A stretch of 44,231 bases of DNA from Planctomycetota bacterium (GTDB lineage Bacteria; Planctomycetota; Planctomycetia; Pirellulales; Pirellulaceae). The DNA lies in contig JAPLNI010000047.1 in NCBI GenBank assembly GCA_026692865.1, positions 1 to 44,231 of the forward strand, written 5' to 3'. Below, piece after piece: positions 18,471 through 27,953 of this stretch (the stretch's first letter is position 1; each line of letters starts with the position of its first letter). A program made the translations under genes and the position numbers. The notes beneath the pieces are model-generated. The model was not told the DNA's origin, searched no databases, and worked only from the letters and a program-made list of their open reading frames with translations.

Positions 18471-21400
18471 AGTCCAGCTGGGGGGACAGCCATGCCGCCG
18501 AGCTGGCCGAGTCGACGTAGAGGTAGGAACCGTGGTTCGACGCTAAAGAAGAGCGATGTGTTGCTTCGACTTACGTCAATATTAAGCCCGACTTGTGTCA
18601 AGAACGATTCGCCAATTCGCGTGATCGATGCGGAGTTCCCGACGTTACCGACTTCGTCAAAGTCGAAGGTGGAACCACTGGCGATAATCCACTTCTCATT
18701 AAGTCGATAATTAAAGTTTGTGTTAGCAACCAGCGTTTCGACTGGGCCGCGAATAGCTGTTAGACCAACATACCAATCGCCGCGACCGGGACGCGTCAAC
18801 ATGATGCCTCCGCTGAGTGTACGTAGACCTTGATCAAACAAATCTGCGTAGCCATCGCTTAGCAACGAAACACGATCGCCCACGTGGAACCTCGCGTCGT
18901 AGTTTAGAGCCCCAACGGTCTGACCAAAATTGTCACGATCCGGATTTGGAAAGAGAATCCCTTCGACATCGAACTCGATCAAGTCCGTAATGCGTTCTCG
19001 TCCGGGCACGCCGCGTTTTGTTTGCCATCGTTGGTCTAGCCCCACTCGAAATTGCATTTGGTCTTCAACGACTTCTTTTGAAGCCGCCGTTACGTAACGC
19101 TGCATACCTTGTCGAATGGCATATGCACGAGAATCTAACTGATCTGGGAGGGCTCCACCAAATGTATTTGCGACCATCCTGCGTCGAAAGTGCTCCTGAG
19201 CGTTATCGTCCAGCGGATCATACAAAGGAAATTGAGAAGCGTTTTGGCTGCTATCTGCATAAAAGAACTCCGTATTGAACGATGCCTTGTGAGCGATGCC
19301 GTTTACGTTAAACAAGCGATTTTGAATTTCCGGGTAGACCTTCCAAAAGGGTAAAGCGGAACGAACGCCTGCTTGACCTGTCAATCGCGTGATCGATTGT
19401 CCTGTTACGTCTTGTCCCCAAGTCATGGCTTCGCCATTGATGTAAGGAGTAACCTTCATCGGTCCAAGTTCAAGTGGTAACGCTAATTCTTGACGTGTCC
19501 CTGCGCGAATGCCTTCCGCGTTCACTTCCCAGGGCATCAGATTAAATGCGGCAAGATCTTGAGGATTCAGTGGAGTGCTTAAGACTCGTAACCTCGAGTA
19601 GCCCACTTGCGATTGCGAATACCATGTTAAGCGATCAAAGATCGATTGACCGAGAACGTAGTAATCCAACCTCGGAAGTTGCTCGGTCTCTGTGAAGAAC
19701 GGATTGACGCGAGCTTGTGCCACCAAATCCAGCATTTGATTTCCAGCATATTTGCGAAGCCGAATATTGGTGTCTTGATCTTTGTTTTGATCCCACGCTT
19801 GTTCCATGTACTGCTCAAGGAAGTTGCGATCGCTTATCCAACCAAGCTCGGCTGTTAAATCGAGATTTGGAGTTAGTAACTGACGATGCTGCATGAAAAC
19901 TCGAAAACGAGGGTCCTCTTCCGGAACCAAACCGAATCGGCCTTGACCAAGCGTATCAAGACCTTTATCCGATAGCCCCCACGCATCGATTATTCCAGTA
20001 GCTGGACCGGGTAATAATGTTTTGGGTACGTTGTATCGAAAGGTTGTGCCAGGTGCGAAGCCGCGTTCGGACAGGTAATCAGTTGAAAGCAACCAATCGG
20101 TTCCATCCGGCCCATCGATCCCTAGCAAGTTGTAGAGATCCCAATCGAGCATGATTTGTTGGCCAAAGATATCGTCGTTCTTGATCTTCGCAGCCCGCAA
20201 ATAAAAGTTTGGAGCGTCAATATTAGTGTTCATTATTGGCCAATACAAAACAGGAACACCACCAACATAGACAAAGTTATTGCGTGCGGTCGCTTCCATA
20301 TTGGTTTGACCGGTTCGAAGCGCGGCGGCCTGTTGACTGGGATCGGTTCCAGCTCGCGTGTCTTGCAAGATGAGTCGATCCGATTGCAACCAGTAACTTG
20401 GAACGCCGAGTCGACTGCTGGTCATTGCAGCGTTATATGCAAGAAAACTTTGTCGCGAACGTTGTTCTAGTACGTCTGCTTTGAGCCTTACAATTCCTTC
20501 ATACTGAGGTGCTGGAGTCAAGATCTCCGCGCCAAGGACCATTCCGGTCTCGGTTTGTACGTTGTAGTACATCCGCTCGGCATAGATCGTTCGTTGACCT
20601 TGTTGGAAGACAACGTTTCCTTCCAAGTAGACTTCAATGGGTGTGCCGTCGAGCTTATTTGCGATCAGCCGCTGAAAGTCACCGGTCCAAATCAACGCGC
20701 GATCGGCCTCGATTAAAACGGTTCCCAAATCCATGGGACCGGTGCTTGTTTGAACGCTTGCGCCACCGAACTTCAATCGAATGCCCCGCGAGATCGCTAC
20801 GACCGATTGACCCGAGGCAGAACGAGGAATAGTTTCGATTTGCGGGTCAATTTCTCCGCGACCACTAAACTCGAATGTCTTTGCTCCGACACGAGCTGGC
20901 GGGTCGGAAACGACCGGCGTTATTCGGTTTCCAAGTGAGTCCAGGGGGACTTGTGTTCGAGGAATACTTTCTCCGGTAGGAACTTGGAAGACTGTCGTCG
21001 ATTCGGATCGGTCGAGCGTGGGTGGAATGTCGCCGTCGATTACGATTCCACCTAGCGGCATACTCGATTGCACACCGCCGGTTCGCTCGGGTGTGATAAC
21101 TTCAGCGGATGTAGGTGGTAGCGATTGCGACTGCACTGCTTGTGGTTGGAATGCCTGCGGGTTCGGTAATGATTCGGGAGAGCTAGAAAGAGTGGCTTGA
21201 AATTGAGTCGGAATTACCCAGTTGCTATCGCCAGCGCTGGAAGCTTCCCAAACGAGACTTGGTAGCTCTTGGGTCACCTCGTTCCATGTACCAACATCCA
21301 ATTGCGGTAACGAGTAGCTATAGACTCTTCCCATCCACTCGTGATCTTTTAACTGATCGCTGTGGTTCCATTGAACGGTAACGCCGTTGGAACACTTGAT

Positions 21401-21781
21401 GATAGTTTTATAGATCGAACGACTCGCCGCAGTCGATTTCCCTGATCCGTAGGCGCTAGCCTCGGGCGTATTGGCGTAAGTTTTACCAGTGTTCGATGTA
21501 GTCTCAAGCGATGACTTGGGTTCGTCGATTTCTATTTTTTCAATCCAGATTTGTAGTCGTTCGCAGGTCACCGAGAAGTCGCCTTGCTCGATCCGACAAT
21601 CGCCTAGAATTTCATAAACGTCATAGCTGCCGCGTCGCTGTCCGCTCCCAAATTTGCCGGAGATTCGTACAGGGAGTCGCGGTTCGACTGTTGGAAAAGC
21701 AATGTCGGCGGCCGCCGCATACTGACCGATTGGCAGATTAACGAAAACGCAAGCAATCGCGATCGCTATCATCGGAGTCAT
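18455..21781 (-). CDS. LptD/OstA-like outer-membrane protein
   Basis: From ATG 21781 the protein has 1108 residues and opens with a hydrophobic signal-like segment (MTPMIAIAIACVFVNLPIG) ending near YAAAADI. A GTG at 21913 would add 44 Arg-rich residues. An N-terminal OstA-like portion includes LPVRISGKFGSGQRRGSYDV and, near residue 400, LIEADRALIWTGDFQRL and EVYLEGNVVFQQGQRTIYAE. This recalls the LptA/LptD beta-jellyroll that binds lipopolysaccharide. About 600 C-terminal residues are rich in alternating aromatic/polar strands (MQHRQLLTPNLDLTAELGWI, FRYNVPKTL), consistent with a beta barrel. It would assemble LPS at the outer membrane. It is longer than proteobacterial LptD, with a Pro/Ser-rich linker at about 200-300. 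No other lpt genes are adjacent. Confidence 0.75.
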   Translation of the reverse strand: MTPMIAIAIACVFVNLPIGQYAAAADIAFPTVEPRLPVRISGKFGSGQRRGSYDVYEILGDCRIEQGDFSVTCERLQIWIEKIEIDEPKSSLETTSNTGKTYANTPEASAYGSGKSTAASRSIYKTIIKCSNGVTVQWNHSDQLKDHEWMGRVYSYSLPQLDVGTWNEVTQELPSLVWEASSAGDSNWVIPTQFQATLSSSPESLPNPQAFQPQAVQSQSLPPTSAEVITPERTGGVQSSMPLGGIVIDGDIPPTLDRSESTTVFQVPTGESIPRTQVPLDSLGNRITPVVSDPPARVGAKTFEFSGRGEIDPQIETIPRSASGQSVVAISRGIRLKFGGASVQTSTGPMDLGTVLIEADRALIWTGDFQRLIANKLDGTPIEVYLEGNVVFQQGQRTIYAERMYYNVQTETGMVLGAEILTPAPQYEGIVRLKADVLEQRSRQSFLAYNAAMTSSRLGVPSYWLQSDRLILQDTRAGTDPSQQAAALRTGQTNMEATARNNFVYVGGVPVLYWPIMNTNIDAPNFYLRAAKIKNDDIFGQQIMLDWDLYNLLGIDGPDGTDWLLSTDYLSERGFAPGTTFRYNVPKTLLPGPATGIIDAWGLSDKGLDTLGQGRFGLVPEEDPRFRVFMQHRQLLTPNLDLTAELGWISDRNFLEQYMEQAWDQNKDQDTNIRLRKYAGNQMLDLVAQARVNPFFTETEQLPRLDYYVLGQSIFDRLTWYSQSQVGYSRLRVLSTPLNPQDLAAFNLMPWEVNAEGIRAGTRQELALPLELGPMKVTPYINGEAMTWGQDVTGQSITRLTGQAGVRSALPFWKVYPEIQNRLFNVNGIAHKASFNTEFFYADSSQNASQFPLYDPLDDNAQEHFRRRMVANTFGGALPDQLDSRAYAIRQGMQRYVTAASKEVVEDQMQFRVGLDQRWQTKRGVPGRERITDLIEFDVEGILFPNPDRDNFGQTVGALNYDARFHVGDRVSLLSDGYADLFDQGLRTLSGGIMLTRPGRGDWYVGLTAIRGPVETLVANTNFNYRLNEKWIIASGSTFDFDEVGNVGNSASITRIGESFLTQVGLNIDVSRSNTSLFFSVEPRFLPLRRLGQLGGMAVPPAGLYGLE

Positions 21782-21913
21782 CACGCGCGCGAAGATCCTT
21801 CGACTTGCTTTCAGGATACGCCGCACCACGCACGAGCCACGATGAGAATCGCGTCCGCTTGCTATGTGTTGACCATCGATTAACGATGGGGTTGGCCGAT
21901 GGCGAAATTCCAC

Positions 21914-22621
21914 TCAGAATTCATTTCTTGTGGGATGTATCTGAATCGTTCGATTGAAATAAGCCGCTGCAGTTAAGCCTTTCCAATCGCGAGCGCTCCG
22001 TCGCTCTGGCAAGATCAACGCAGAAAATCCCCAATTGCACCTTTCGGGGGGCTCGGGGAGGCTTTCTGCACTGGCTTCCTAGCCGGGACTATAGAATTCT
22101 GTCGATTTTGTCTCAAGATGAACCCAAACGGGTTGGATTGCCCAGATTGTCACGCAGACTAGCTATCTAGCCAAGATTCCCAAATTACTTAAATGCCCTT
22201 ACCGGTTTCTGGGAAAAGTTTAGAGAGCCGTAGACGAGAGTGCTTTGTCGAAATTACTTTTCGGTTAGCAAGATTCGTAAGAATTCAGACATTGACGGGA
22301 GCAATTGTAAAAGCTGCAGACTTCAGATGTCTCACGACATCTACTACGAGCTTTTCATCTGGACGAAGCACTAAGCAGAGCCTTCAGGCGAGGAGAGGTT
22401 GGGTGAAGCCTGAACTACTGGCAATATTCTAAGATATGCAAAGCAAAGCGAGTAGCCGACGGCAAAATTACGCGGCTCTGCATTAGGCGGGATCTGTAAA
22501 ATATGCCCGATGAGGGGACTGGTGGGGTAAAGGAGCCGGCGATAAAATCCGTTCCCTAGAGATTATCGATTAACACTGTGTCAATCCAGTTTCACGTCAC
22601 GAAGCTTCCTGGTAACTTTCA
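21914..22621. other. Long intergenic region, possible non-coding RNA
   Basis: About 700 bases separate the LptD-like gene from the strong terminator at 22621-22646. I see no convincing protein gene: a 79-codon plus-strand frame at 22193 has no family features. The region includes a copy of a short dispersed sequence at 22321-22337, GC-rich potential stems near 22020-22069 and a structured-looking stretch at 22440-22600. The terminator downstream, without a coding gene before it, suggests that a plus-strand transcript of unknown nature ends there. Confidence 0.4.
22321..22337. repeat. Short dispersed repeat, copy 1
   Basis: Seventeen bases here (CTTCAGATGTCTCACGA) are identical to 26270-26286. 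Read on the minus strand, the flanking sequence translates as VVDVVRHLKSAAFT. The TolC-like gene encodes the related VADFVRHLKPQAFT there, so similarity extends beyond the exact match. A degenerate third relative lies at about 26310-26322. Confidence 0.6.
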
Positions 22622-22646
22622 AACCCAGCAAACGCTGGGTTTTTTT
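22621..22646 (+). terminator. Strong intrinsic terminator
   Basis: A perfect nine-base-pair stem (AAACCCAGC with GCTGGGTTT) with an AAAC loop runs straight into a T tract (bases 22640-22646 are all T). It ends plus-strand transcription about 105 bases before the start of the YiiX-like gene, so it is either the end of an upstream non-coding transcript or an attenuator for that gene. Confidence 0.9.
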
Positions 22647-22750
22647 GTAGTCCCACAATTTTGCTCCCACCGCGTTTTTGGTGATCGAGTGTTTGAGACG
22701 AGTTCTCCCATCCATTCATTGAAGCTATTTAGACAACTTCGGTAAAAACT

Positions 22751-24412
22751 GTGGGATCTGGTTACGACTTGCATTTGCGCAAAGAAGACACTCAGGTTGT
22801 ACCCCTAGGCGACCGCATCCAGGCTTGGAAGTGTTCGCTACATTCTGGTCAAGCTGCATCCTATGTTGCTAGTGTGAACCGTGATTACGACGACCTATCG
22901 AAACATGCATCGTCAGAGACCTTGGTAGAACTCCGCCTGATGCGTTCCTACTGGGCCAAGCAGCTTCTCAACGACAGACTGCATCCCCAATTTTTGCAGT
23001 CCTGCAACTCGCAAGAATTTGAAGATACGATTCAACTGCTAATGCAAATTCGATGCTTTGTCACAAAGCAGGCGACTGAATTGCTCGTCGCGACCAACAC
23101 TCGTATCGGCAACGATGAAATCGCAGTTCAGCTTTGCGAGTTACTCGCAGACTTTGGCGATCCAACTTCAGCCAGAAATGTAATCAAGGAGATCGACTCG
23201 TCAGGAAAATGTCTGCGGCGACTAGGTCCTACCGTGAACATGATGTTTCGGCCGATTCGAAAAAGTCGTCGAAGCTTTGATCCTACTGAATGGCTTCGCG
23301 ATAAGTCCATGAGCGAAGTCGAGTTCATCGATGAGGATCCGGATCATATTCGAATTCGAGGAATAGAACTTCGATCAGGTGATTTGGGAATTGTCGAGTT
23401 AAATCATCCAGGGGACGGAATCCTGGAAAGCTTTTTAGTCGACCCTGGCTTAGCCCCCCATGCGATGCTTTATGTAACACGCAGGAGTCGAGACGCATAC
23501 AACAACATAATTTTCCAACCTTCGCTTATTGAGATTTATGAAGGTGGATGGCGAAGCCTACCTGTGACTACAGGTCTGTCGCCACACTTTTCGTGGTACT
23601 CGCAATGGGTTCGCCCACCCGATCTCCCGGATGCCGTCGGTGAGATGCTTAGCAATGCACTCGACAGCATGGAAACGATTGCGTTTGATTTTCAATCGCG
23701 TCGAGTTCCTCGTGGTGGGGTATTCACTCCTGAATTTGGCAATCCATCTGCGACCTGCACAAACCTAATCAGGATTCCATTCGAGCGATCCGGCATAGAC
23801 TGGTTACCCTACGAAACGACGCCTATTGCGGCCGGCGCACAAGTGAACTTAGCCAAGATCGGGATTCATATCCCAGACGGTATCCATACACCAACAAACA
23901 TCCTTCGATCGAAGGAGTTCTCGATGGTTGGAATTGTTGATAATGGTTCACCAGAATGGTCATTAGCGCAGCAGTTGGTAAACGGTAGACCAGAACACAT
24001 CGATACCATTGGGGGCATGATTTCTCAACGAGAGGTCATGCTAGAAAATCTTCCGAATTGGCGCAGTATCGGAAACTGGCGAAGTGCATGCGAGGCCGCC
24101 AAAGTCTCGGTTGCTCAATCGAACGGGATTCTTGGAAGCCTAGCAAGGACTTCGTTCGGCTACACAAAGGAAGCGATCCCTTCCTCTGCATCAGACACGA
24201 CAATAGCTTTTTATCTTCGAAGCGAATTCGTCTCCTCAGATATCATCCGAAACGTAATCCAACCGGCGCTTCTGCAATGGTTATCGCAAGGCGGTTCATC
24301 TCGCCTTTCAGATCTTCGCACAGAATCCGCCTTTCGCTCACTCCTTCGCGATGCGATTGAAAAAAGCGCATTAGTGCGCGAAAACTGGTACGGTTCGCGA
24401 ATAATTCTGTAG
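22751..24412 (+). CDS. Hypothetical protein, probable permuted papain-fold (YiiX/C92-like) enzyme
   Basis: A 553-residue soluble protein starting with GTG; no signal peptide is evident and the next Met is 63 residues further in. The N-terminal 200 residues are helical. At about residue 213 the segment ELRSGDLGIVELN begins a domain resembling permuted NlpC/P60 (YaeF/YiiX, peptidase C92) proteins. There the GD-L entry is followed by a conserved His, here His237 in LAPHAMLYV, and later by a Cys in a hydrophobic helix, here Cys336 in SATCTNLIRIPFERSGID. That assignment is inference from motif order. Such proteins cleave or bind lipid-like or peptidoglycan amides. The C-terminal 200 residues are unassigned. 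It is a lone gene with an upstream terminator and a convergent hairpin behind it. Confidence 0.55.
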   Translation: MGSGYDLHLRKEDTQVVPLGDRIQAWKCSLHSGQAASYVASVNRDYDDLSKHASSETLVELRLMRSYWAKQLLNDRLHPQFLQSCNSQEFEDTIQLLMQIRCFVTKQATELLVATNTRIGNDEIAVQLCELLADFGDPTSARNVIKEIDSSGKCLRRLGPTVNMMFRPIRKSRRSFDPTEWLRDKSMSEVEFIDEDPDHIRIRGIELRSGDLGIVELNHPGDGILESFLVDPGLAPHAMLYVTRRSRDAYNNIIFQPSLIEIYEGGWRSLPVTTGLSPHFSWYSQWVRPPDLPDAVGEMLSNALDSMETIAFDFQSRRVPRGGVFTPEFGNPSATCTNLIRIPFERSGIDWLPYETTPIAAGAQVNLAKIGIHIPDGIHTPTNILRSKEFSMVGIVDNGSPEWSLAQQLVNGRPEHIDTIGGMISQREVMLENLPNWRSIGNWRSACEAAKVSVAQSNGILGSLARTSFGYTKEAIPSSASDTTIAFYLRSEFVSSDIIRNVIQPALLQWLSQGGSSRLSDLRTESAFRSLLRDAIEKSALVRENWYGSRIIL

Positions 24413-24478
24413 AGCCTATTTACGATGAAAATTTGACCGGAATAATCGTTACGTGAGATTCCAATGACGAGCGTACTC

Positions 24479-24537
24479 TGTGGCATAGGCGTCCAGCCTG
24501 TGTTTTCGCACTTCACAGGCTGGACGCATATGCCACA
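24479..24537. terminator. Long near-perfect inverted repeat between convergent genes
   Basis: Two 24-base arms (24479-24502 and 24514-24537) match in 23 positions around an 11-base loop. It lies between the stops of two convergent genes (24412 and 24545) and could end transcripts from both sides. There is no long T tract, so it may be a dispersed REP-like element rather than a classical terminator. Confidence 0.65.
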
Positions 24538-24544
24538 TTGATAG

Positions 24545-26335
24545 CTATTCACTGAGGTCAGTCAAATCAATACCTTGGATTGGCCAACCAAGTGCTCTTT
24601 GAAGCGTGAATTGAGCAACGTTGTAGTCAGCCACTACGCGCACGTACTCGCGTTGAGTCGCCGCCAAAGCCTGAATCGACTGAAGCACTTCGATGGGAAG
24701 TCCTTGACCATTTTGAATTCGATCCCAATTCTTGGTGAACGAATTTTCCGCTGCTTCGACACCGTCTTTTATCACCTCGATTTGTTGTGAGCGGGCGTGG
24801 ACTTGAGCAAAAGCTTCTGTGACTTCGCGAGCGATTCGATCCATTTGGGCGATCTCTCGCAGGCGAGCTTGCGTGATGCGCGATCGCGATTCTTTGCGAA
24901 TTGCCTTTTCGCCAACACCGAATTGCCTCAATTCCCAAAACGCAACGGCGTCAGCATCTAAGCGATCTCCGAAGTCACCCAAATTGCTTCCCAAGCCGCC
25001 GCCGTTGAGCCCATAACTTGCCGACAACGCTACGCTCGGCACTAGCGGTGCATTCTTTTCGCGATTCAGTCTTTCAACCGCTTCACCAACCAAATGTCGC
25101 GACTCTGCTAACTCGGGACGATTACTTAGTGCCAGGGAAACGAGTTCTCGAGGTGCCGCGTTTCTATCCATCAATTCAATCGGTGTAATTTGCATTTCCG
25201 ACGGAACAAGTCGTTGCACCGAATCCCACCGAATGAGTTCAGCTAGCCTTGTGGAAGCTACTGCAGACAACTCCTCCGCGCGTATTAGCTCGCTTCTTCG
25301 AAGTGCAAGCTCCGTTCGAGCGCGATCAAAGTCGGATTCGAGTCCTTCACCGACTTTGGCGAACCTTTCTGTGCTGGTCGACAATTGCTCTGCATGATCG
25401 ACAATGTCACGCGCGATCGCGAGATCCTGTTCGCATCGCAACAAATCCGTATAAGCAATTGCCGTAGCAAGAAGAAGATCGTTGGTGGTTGCTTTCGCGC
25501 CTGCTTGTCGAGCACAAGCGGTTCGTTGAGCAATTCTAGGCTGAAAGATTGCGTCAGCAAAGTGAAACTGAGAGATGAGACCAGGAACGGCTGGTGAGCC
25601 CGCTCCGACAGCACTCGCTCCCAATCCAGAATAGTATGACCCGCGACTTGTGTTGATCATCGTCCCGGCAACGTCTTGTATTTGCCCTTCGTGTTTGTGG
25701 TAGTTCATACCCGCTCGGATCGAAGGTAGCTTGAGCGCGTTGGCGCGATCTATTTGTGCCAAGGACTCTTCGATTCGAGCTTGTGCGAATGCGATCTGCG
25801 GATTCTTTCCAGTGGTCAACATCAAGGCCGTGGTGAGGTCGATGCTTTGCGTATCCACACTCACTGGATAAGCTTCTTGCGGACGAGCCTTTCGCTCAGG
25901 ATTGTTTTCGCTTACCGCTACCGAAACATCATTCGCGTTTGGTAAGCCCGACGAAAGGACAACCGCAACGGAGGCGGGTACAACATTCGAGGGTGATGTA
26001 ATCTGCCCATTGATATGAACGTCACTATCATGTTCGCTAGTCGCTTTTGCTGCGCGATTTGCTACTGCGAGATCTGAAGCGACTGATGCTTGAGAAGCAA
26101 CGAACTTTTGCGAGGACTCTAATTTTGTTCGCGTGGTAAGCGTGTTGGCTGAGCGACATCCAAGCGTGTTCGAAAACAGACAAAGCGCTACCAGTATTCT
26201 GACGAATCTATGTGGAAGGGTAGCCTGATTCGGATGACCTCGGACGTAGGCGTTTGTGAATGCTTGGGGCTTCAGATGTCTCACGAAATCCGCTACCTGC
26301 ATGCGCGATCGAGGTGTTTTCAGATGCTTCACCAT
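24545..26335 (-). CDS. TolC-family outer-membrane efflux protein
   Basis: A 596-residue protein that would form the outer-membrane channel of the efflux system encoded upstream. The two TolC-type repeats are visible in the helical body: LTTALMLTTGKNPQIAFAQ at about 170 and RELVSLALSNRPELAESRHL at about 400. A long-helix segment of Ala, Arg and Glu follows each. A lipoprotein-like signal (ILVALCLFSNTLGC) lies at about residues 46-59, so about 45 residues precede the normal signal sequence. This extension (M1 to about 45) contains VRHLKPQAFT and a related VKHLKTP and resembles the dispersed repeat near 22321. No Met lies immediately before the hydrophobic segment, so the real start is M1 or M12. 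It is the last gene of a three-gene operon (195 bases after the adaptor gene). Confidence 0.9.
   Translation of the reverse strand: MVKHLKTPRSRMQVADFVRHLKPQAFTNAYVRGHPNQATLPHRFVRILVALCLFSNTLGCRSANTLTTRTKLESSQKFVASQASVASDLAVANRAAKATSEHDSDVHINGQITSPSNVVPASVAVVLSSGLPNANDVSVAVSENNPERKARPQEAYPVSVDTQSIDLTTALMLTTGKNPQIAFAQARIEESLAQIDRANALKLPSIRAGMNYHKHEGQIQDVAGTMINTSRGSYYSGLGASAVGAGSPAVPGLISQFHFADAIFQPRIAQRTACARQAGAKATTNDLLLATAIAYTDLLRCEQDLAIARDIVDHAEQLSTSTERFAKVGEGLESDFDRARTELALRRSELIRAEELSAVASTRLAELIRWDSVQRLVPSEMQITPIELMDRNAAPRELVSLALSNRPELAESRHLVGEAVERLNREKNAPLVPSVALSASYGLNGGGLGSNLGDFGDRLDADAVAFWELRQFGVGEKAIRKESRSRITQARLREIAQMDRIAREVTEAFAQVHARSQQIEVIKDGVEAAENSFTKNWDRIQNGQGLPIEVLQSIQALAATQREYVRVVADYNVAQFTLQRALGWPIQGIDLTDLSE
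26270..26286. repeat. Short dispersed repeat, copy 2 (inside the TolC-like gene)
   Basis: Identical over 17 bases to 22321-22337 and in the same orientation. Here it lies within the N-terminal extension of the TolC-like protein, encoding part of FVRHLKPQ. The nearby segment at 26310-26322 encodes VKHLKTP and looks like a degenerate tandem copy. Confidence 0.6.
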
Positions 26336-26530
26336 GGCATTGTCTCGAAGCTTCCTTGATACGCAGCCAACAAATAACCCAAATGAAACGAAGTCTCAAT
26401 CGCCCGTTTCCAAGTAACAGAAGTCATGTTGTAAGATATCGGATCGAAAGCTACCGATTAAACCGGAATAATCGATTCGTCCATACAGGTGCCGAAAGAC
26501 TAAGCGGGTCGATTGCTACAATCGGTACAT

Positions 26531-27931
26531 TTATTTGCTAGCCATTTGAACGCTCTGCCCGTCTTGGAACGCTGCAGCATTAGCAACAATCACATTTTCT
26601 CCGCCAGCAAGTCCGCTAGCGATCTCAACATCGGTTGCAGATCGAATACCGGTTTTGATTGGTGTCCGTGTCACCTCACCTGCTTCAGTGACAACCATGC
26701 AGTAGGACTGGCCATCGACAACCACGACAGCAGCTTTCGGCAGCGTCAATGCATCTTGCTTCTCAGCGACCGTTAACTCTACGTTGGCATACATCCCGGG
26801 CCGAAGCGATCCGCTCTCGTTTGGCAAATCGATTTCGCTTCGTAGTGTTCTGGAGCCAGATTGGAGTGCCCAAGCTGTTCTCGTAACGTTCGCCTCAAAG
26901 ACGCGTCCGGAAAGCGATGGCACTTTAATAAGTGCTTTACGGCCGGACTCGACTAGAGCCGCATCTGTTTCTGGAACGTCCATGAAGATGCGAATCTTGT
27001 CGGTCTGGACAATGGTAAAGAGTGGCTTGTCTTCGCTTGACTTAGCCGCTTGAATGAGTGCACCGAGGTCGAAATTGCGTTCGGTAATAACACCATCGTA
27101 GGGCGCACGGATCACTAGGTAGTCGCACATGGATCGAATTCGTTGCAACTCCGCTTCGGCAATCTTAAGTTTTGCTTCAGCAGCCTTAAGGTCAGCTTGC
27201 GCTTTCGCAATTCCCACGACAGCTTCATTTTTTTTCGCTTGGGCTGATCGGATCTTCGCTGCTGACCCTGATCTAGTCGCGTCGGCTGCGAGCATCTGCT
27301 GACGCGTCTCGTCGGCAAGCTTTTGAGTTACCGTTTGCGTTGTGGCCAAAGAGTTGATTCGTTCTGATTCGGATGCCCATCGCTGATATTCCGACTCTGC
27401 TTTTTGTTGGCTGGCAATGAATTCATCGACGTTCGCCTCTGCTGATTTCGACGCTGATTTGGCGACTTCGACAGCCGCTTCAGCCTGAGCGATATCAGAG
27501 GTTGCTTGAACAATCATCGCTTCTTTTTGCATTCGTTCATCTAGCAACTCGGGCGCAGTCAAGACGGCAAGAACTTGCCCAGCCTCCGTCACGTTCCCTT
27601 GTTGATCTCTCTTCGGTCCATTGACTCGATCACCGATGTCGACCAATTGCTGATCGATGTAACCTGACACTTTCGCGAGAATATGCGTTGTGGAGAACGC
27701 TTCGACTCGACCTGGTTGTTCCGTCTTTTGAAGAAGCAACTGCCGGAGGGGTTTTGCAGTAGTCACTTTTGGCAATTCAGTAGTTGCAGTGGCTCTTTCG
27801 GAGAACGAATCGACCTCCAATGGTTGCCTGCAACCAAAGAAGCCACTAAGCGTCGTTACACTCAAGAGTGCGAATAGCGATCGACATAGATAATTGCCTC
27901 TTGAGTTTGGAAAATAATTCATGTTTAACAT
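26531..27931 (-). CDS. RND efflux periplasmic adaptor (membrane fusion protein)
   Basis: The adaptor links the inner-membrane pump to the outer-membrane channel. From ATG 27931 it has 466 residues; ATGs at 27922 and 27988 are also possible, the latter overlapping the pump gene. A lipobox (LSGFFGC) near residue 34 indicates a lipid anchor. The family pattern is complete: a first beta-barrel/lipoyl half (ILAKVSGYIDQQLVDIGDRV), a long coiled-coil hairpin rich in Ala, Lys and Glu (about 120-260), the second lipoyl half (LVIRAPYDGVITERNFDLGALI) and the membrane-proximal domain ending in GLAGGENVIVANAAAFQDG. The coiled coil is longer than in many AcrA-type adaptors. Confidence 0.92.
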   Translation of the reverse strand: MLNMNYFPNSRGNYLCRSLFALLSVTTLSGFFGCRQPLEVDSFSERATATTELPKVTTAKPLRQLLLQKTEQPGRVEAFSTTHILAKVSGYIDQQLVDIGDRVNGPKRDQQGNVTEAGQVLAVLTAPELLDERMQKEAMIVQATSDIAQAEAAVEVAKSASKSAEANVDEFIASQQKAESEYQRWASESERINSLATTQTVTQKLADETRQQMLAADATRSGSAAKIRSAQAKKNEAVVGIAKAQADLKAAEAKLKIAEAELQRIRSMCDYLVIRAPYDGVITERNFDLGALIQAAKSSEDKPLFTIVQTDKIRIFMDVPETDAALVESGRKALIKVPSLSGRVFEANVTRTAWALQSGSRTLRSEIDLPNESGSLRPGMYANVELTVAEKQDALTLPKAAVVVVDGQSYCMVVTEAGEVTRTPIKTGIRSATDVEIASGLAGGENVIVANAAAFQDGQSVQMASK

Positions 27932-27953
27932 TCGTATGTGATTCTTGATTGAT

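Noticed and set aside
24436-26474. A 13-base match (ACCGGAATAATCG) on both sides of the TolC-like gene
   Set aside because: Matches of 13 bases are expected by chance several times in a window of this size, and the flanks differ.
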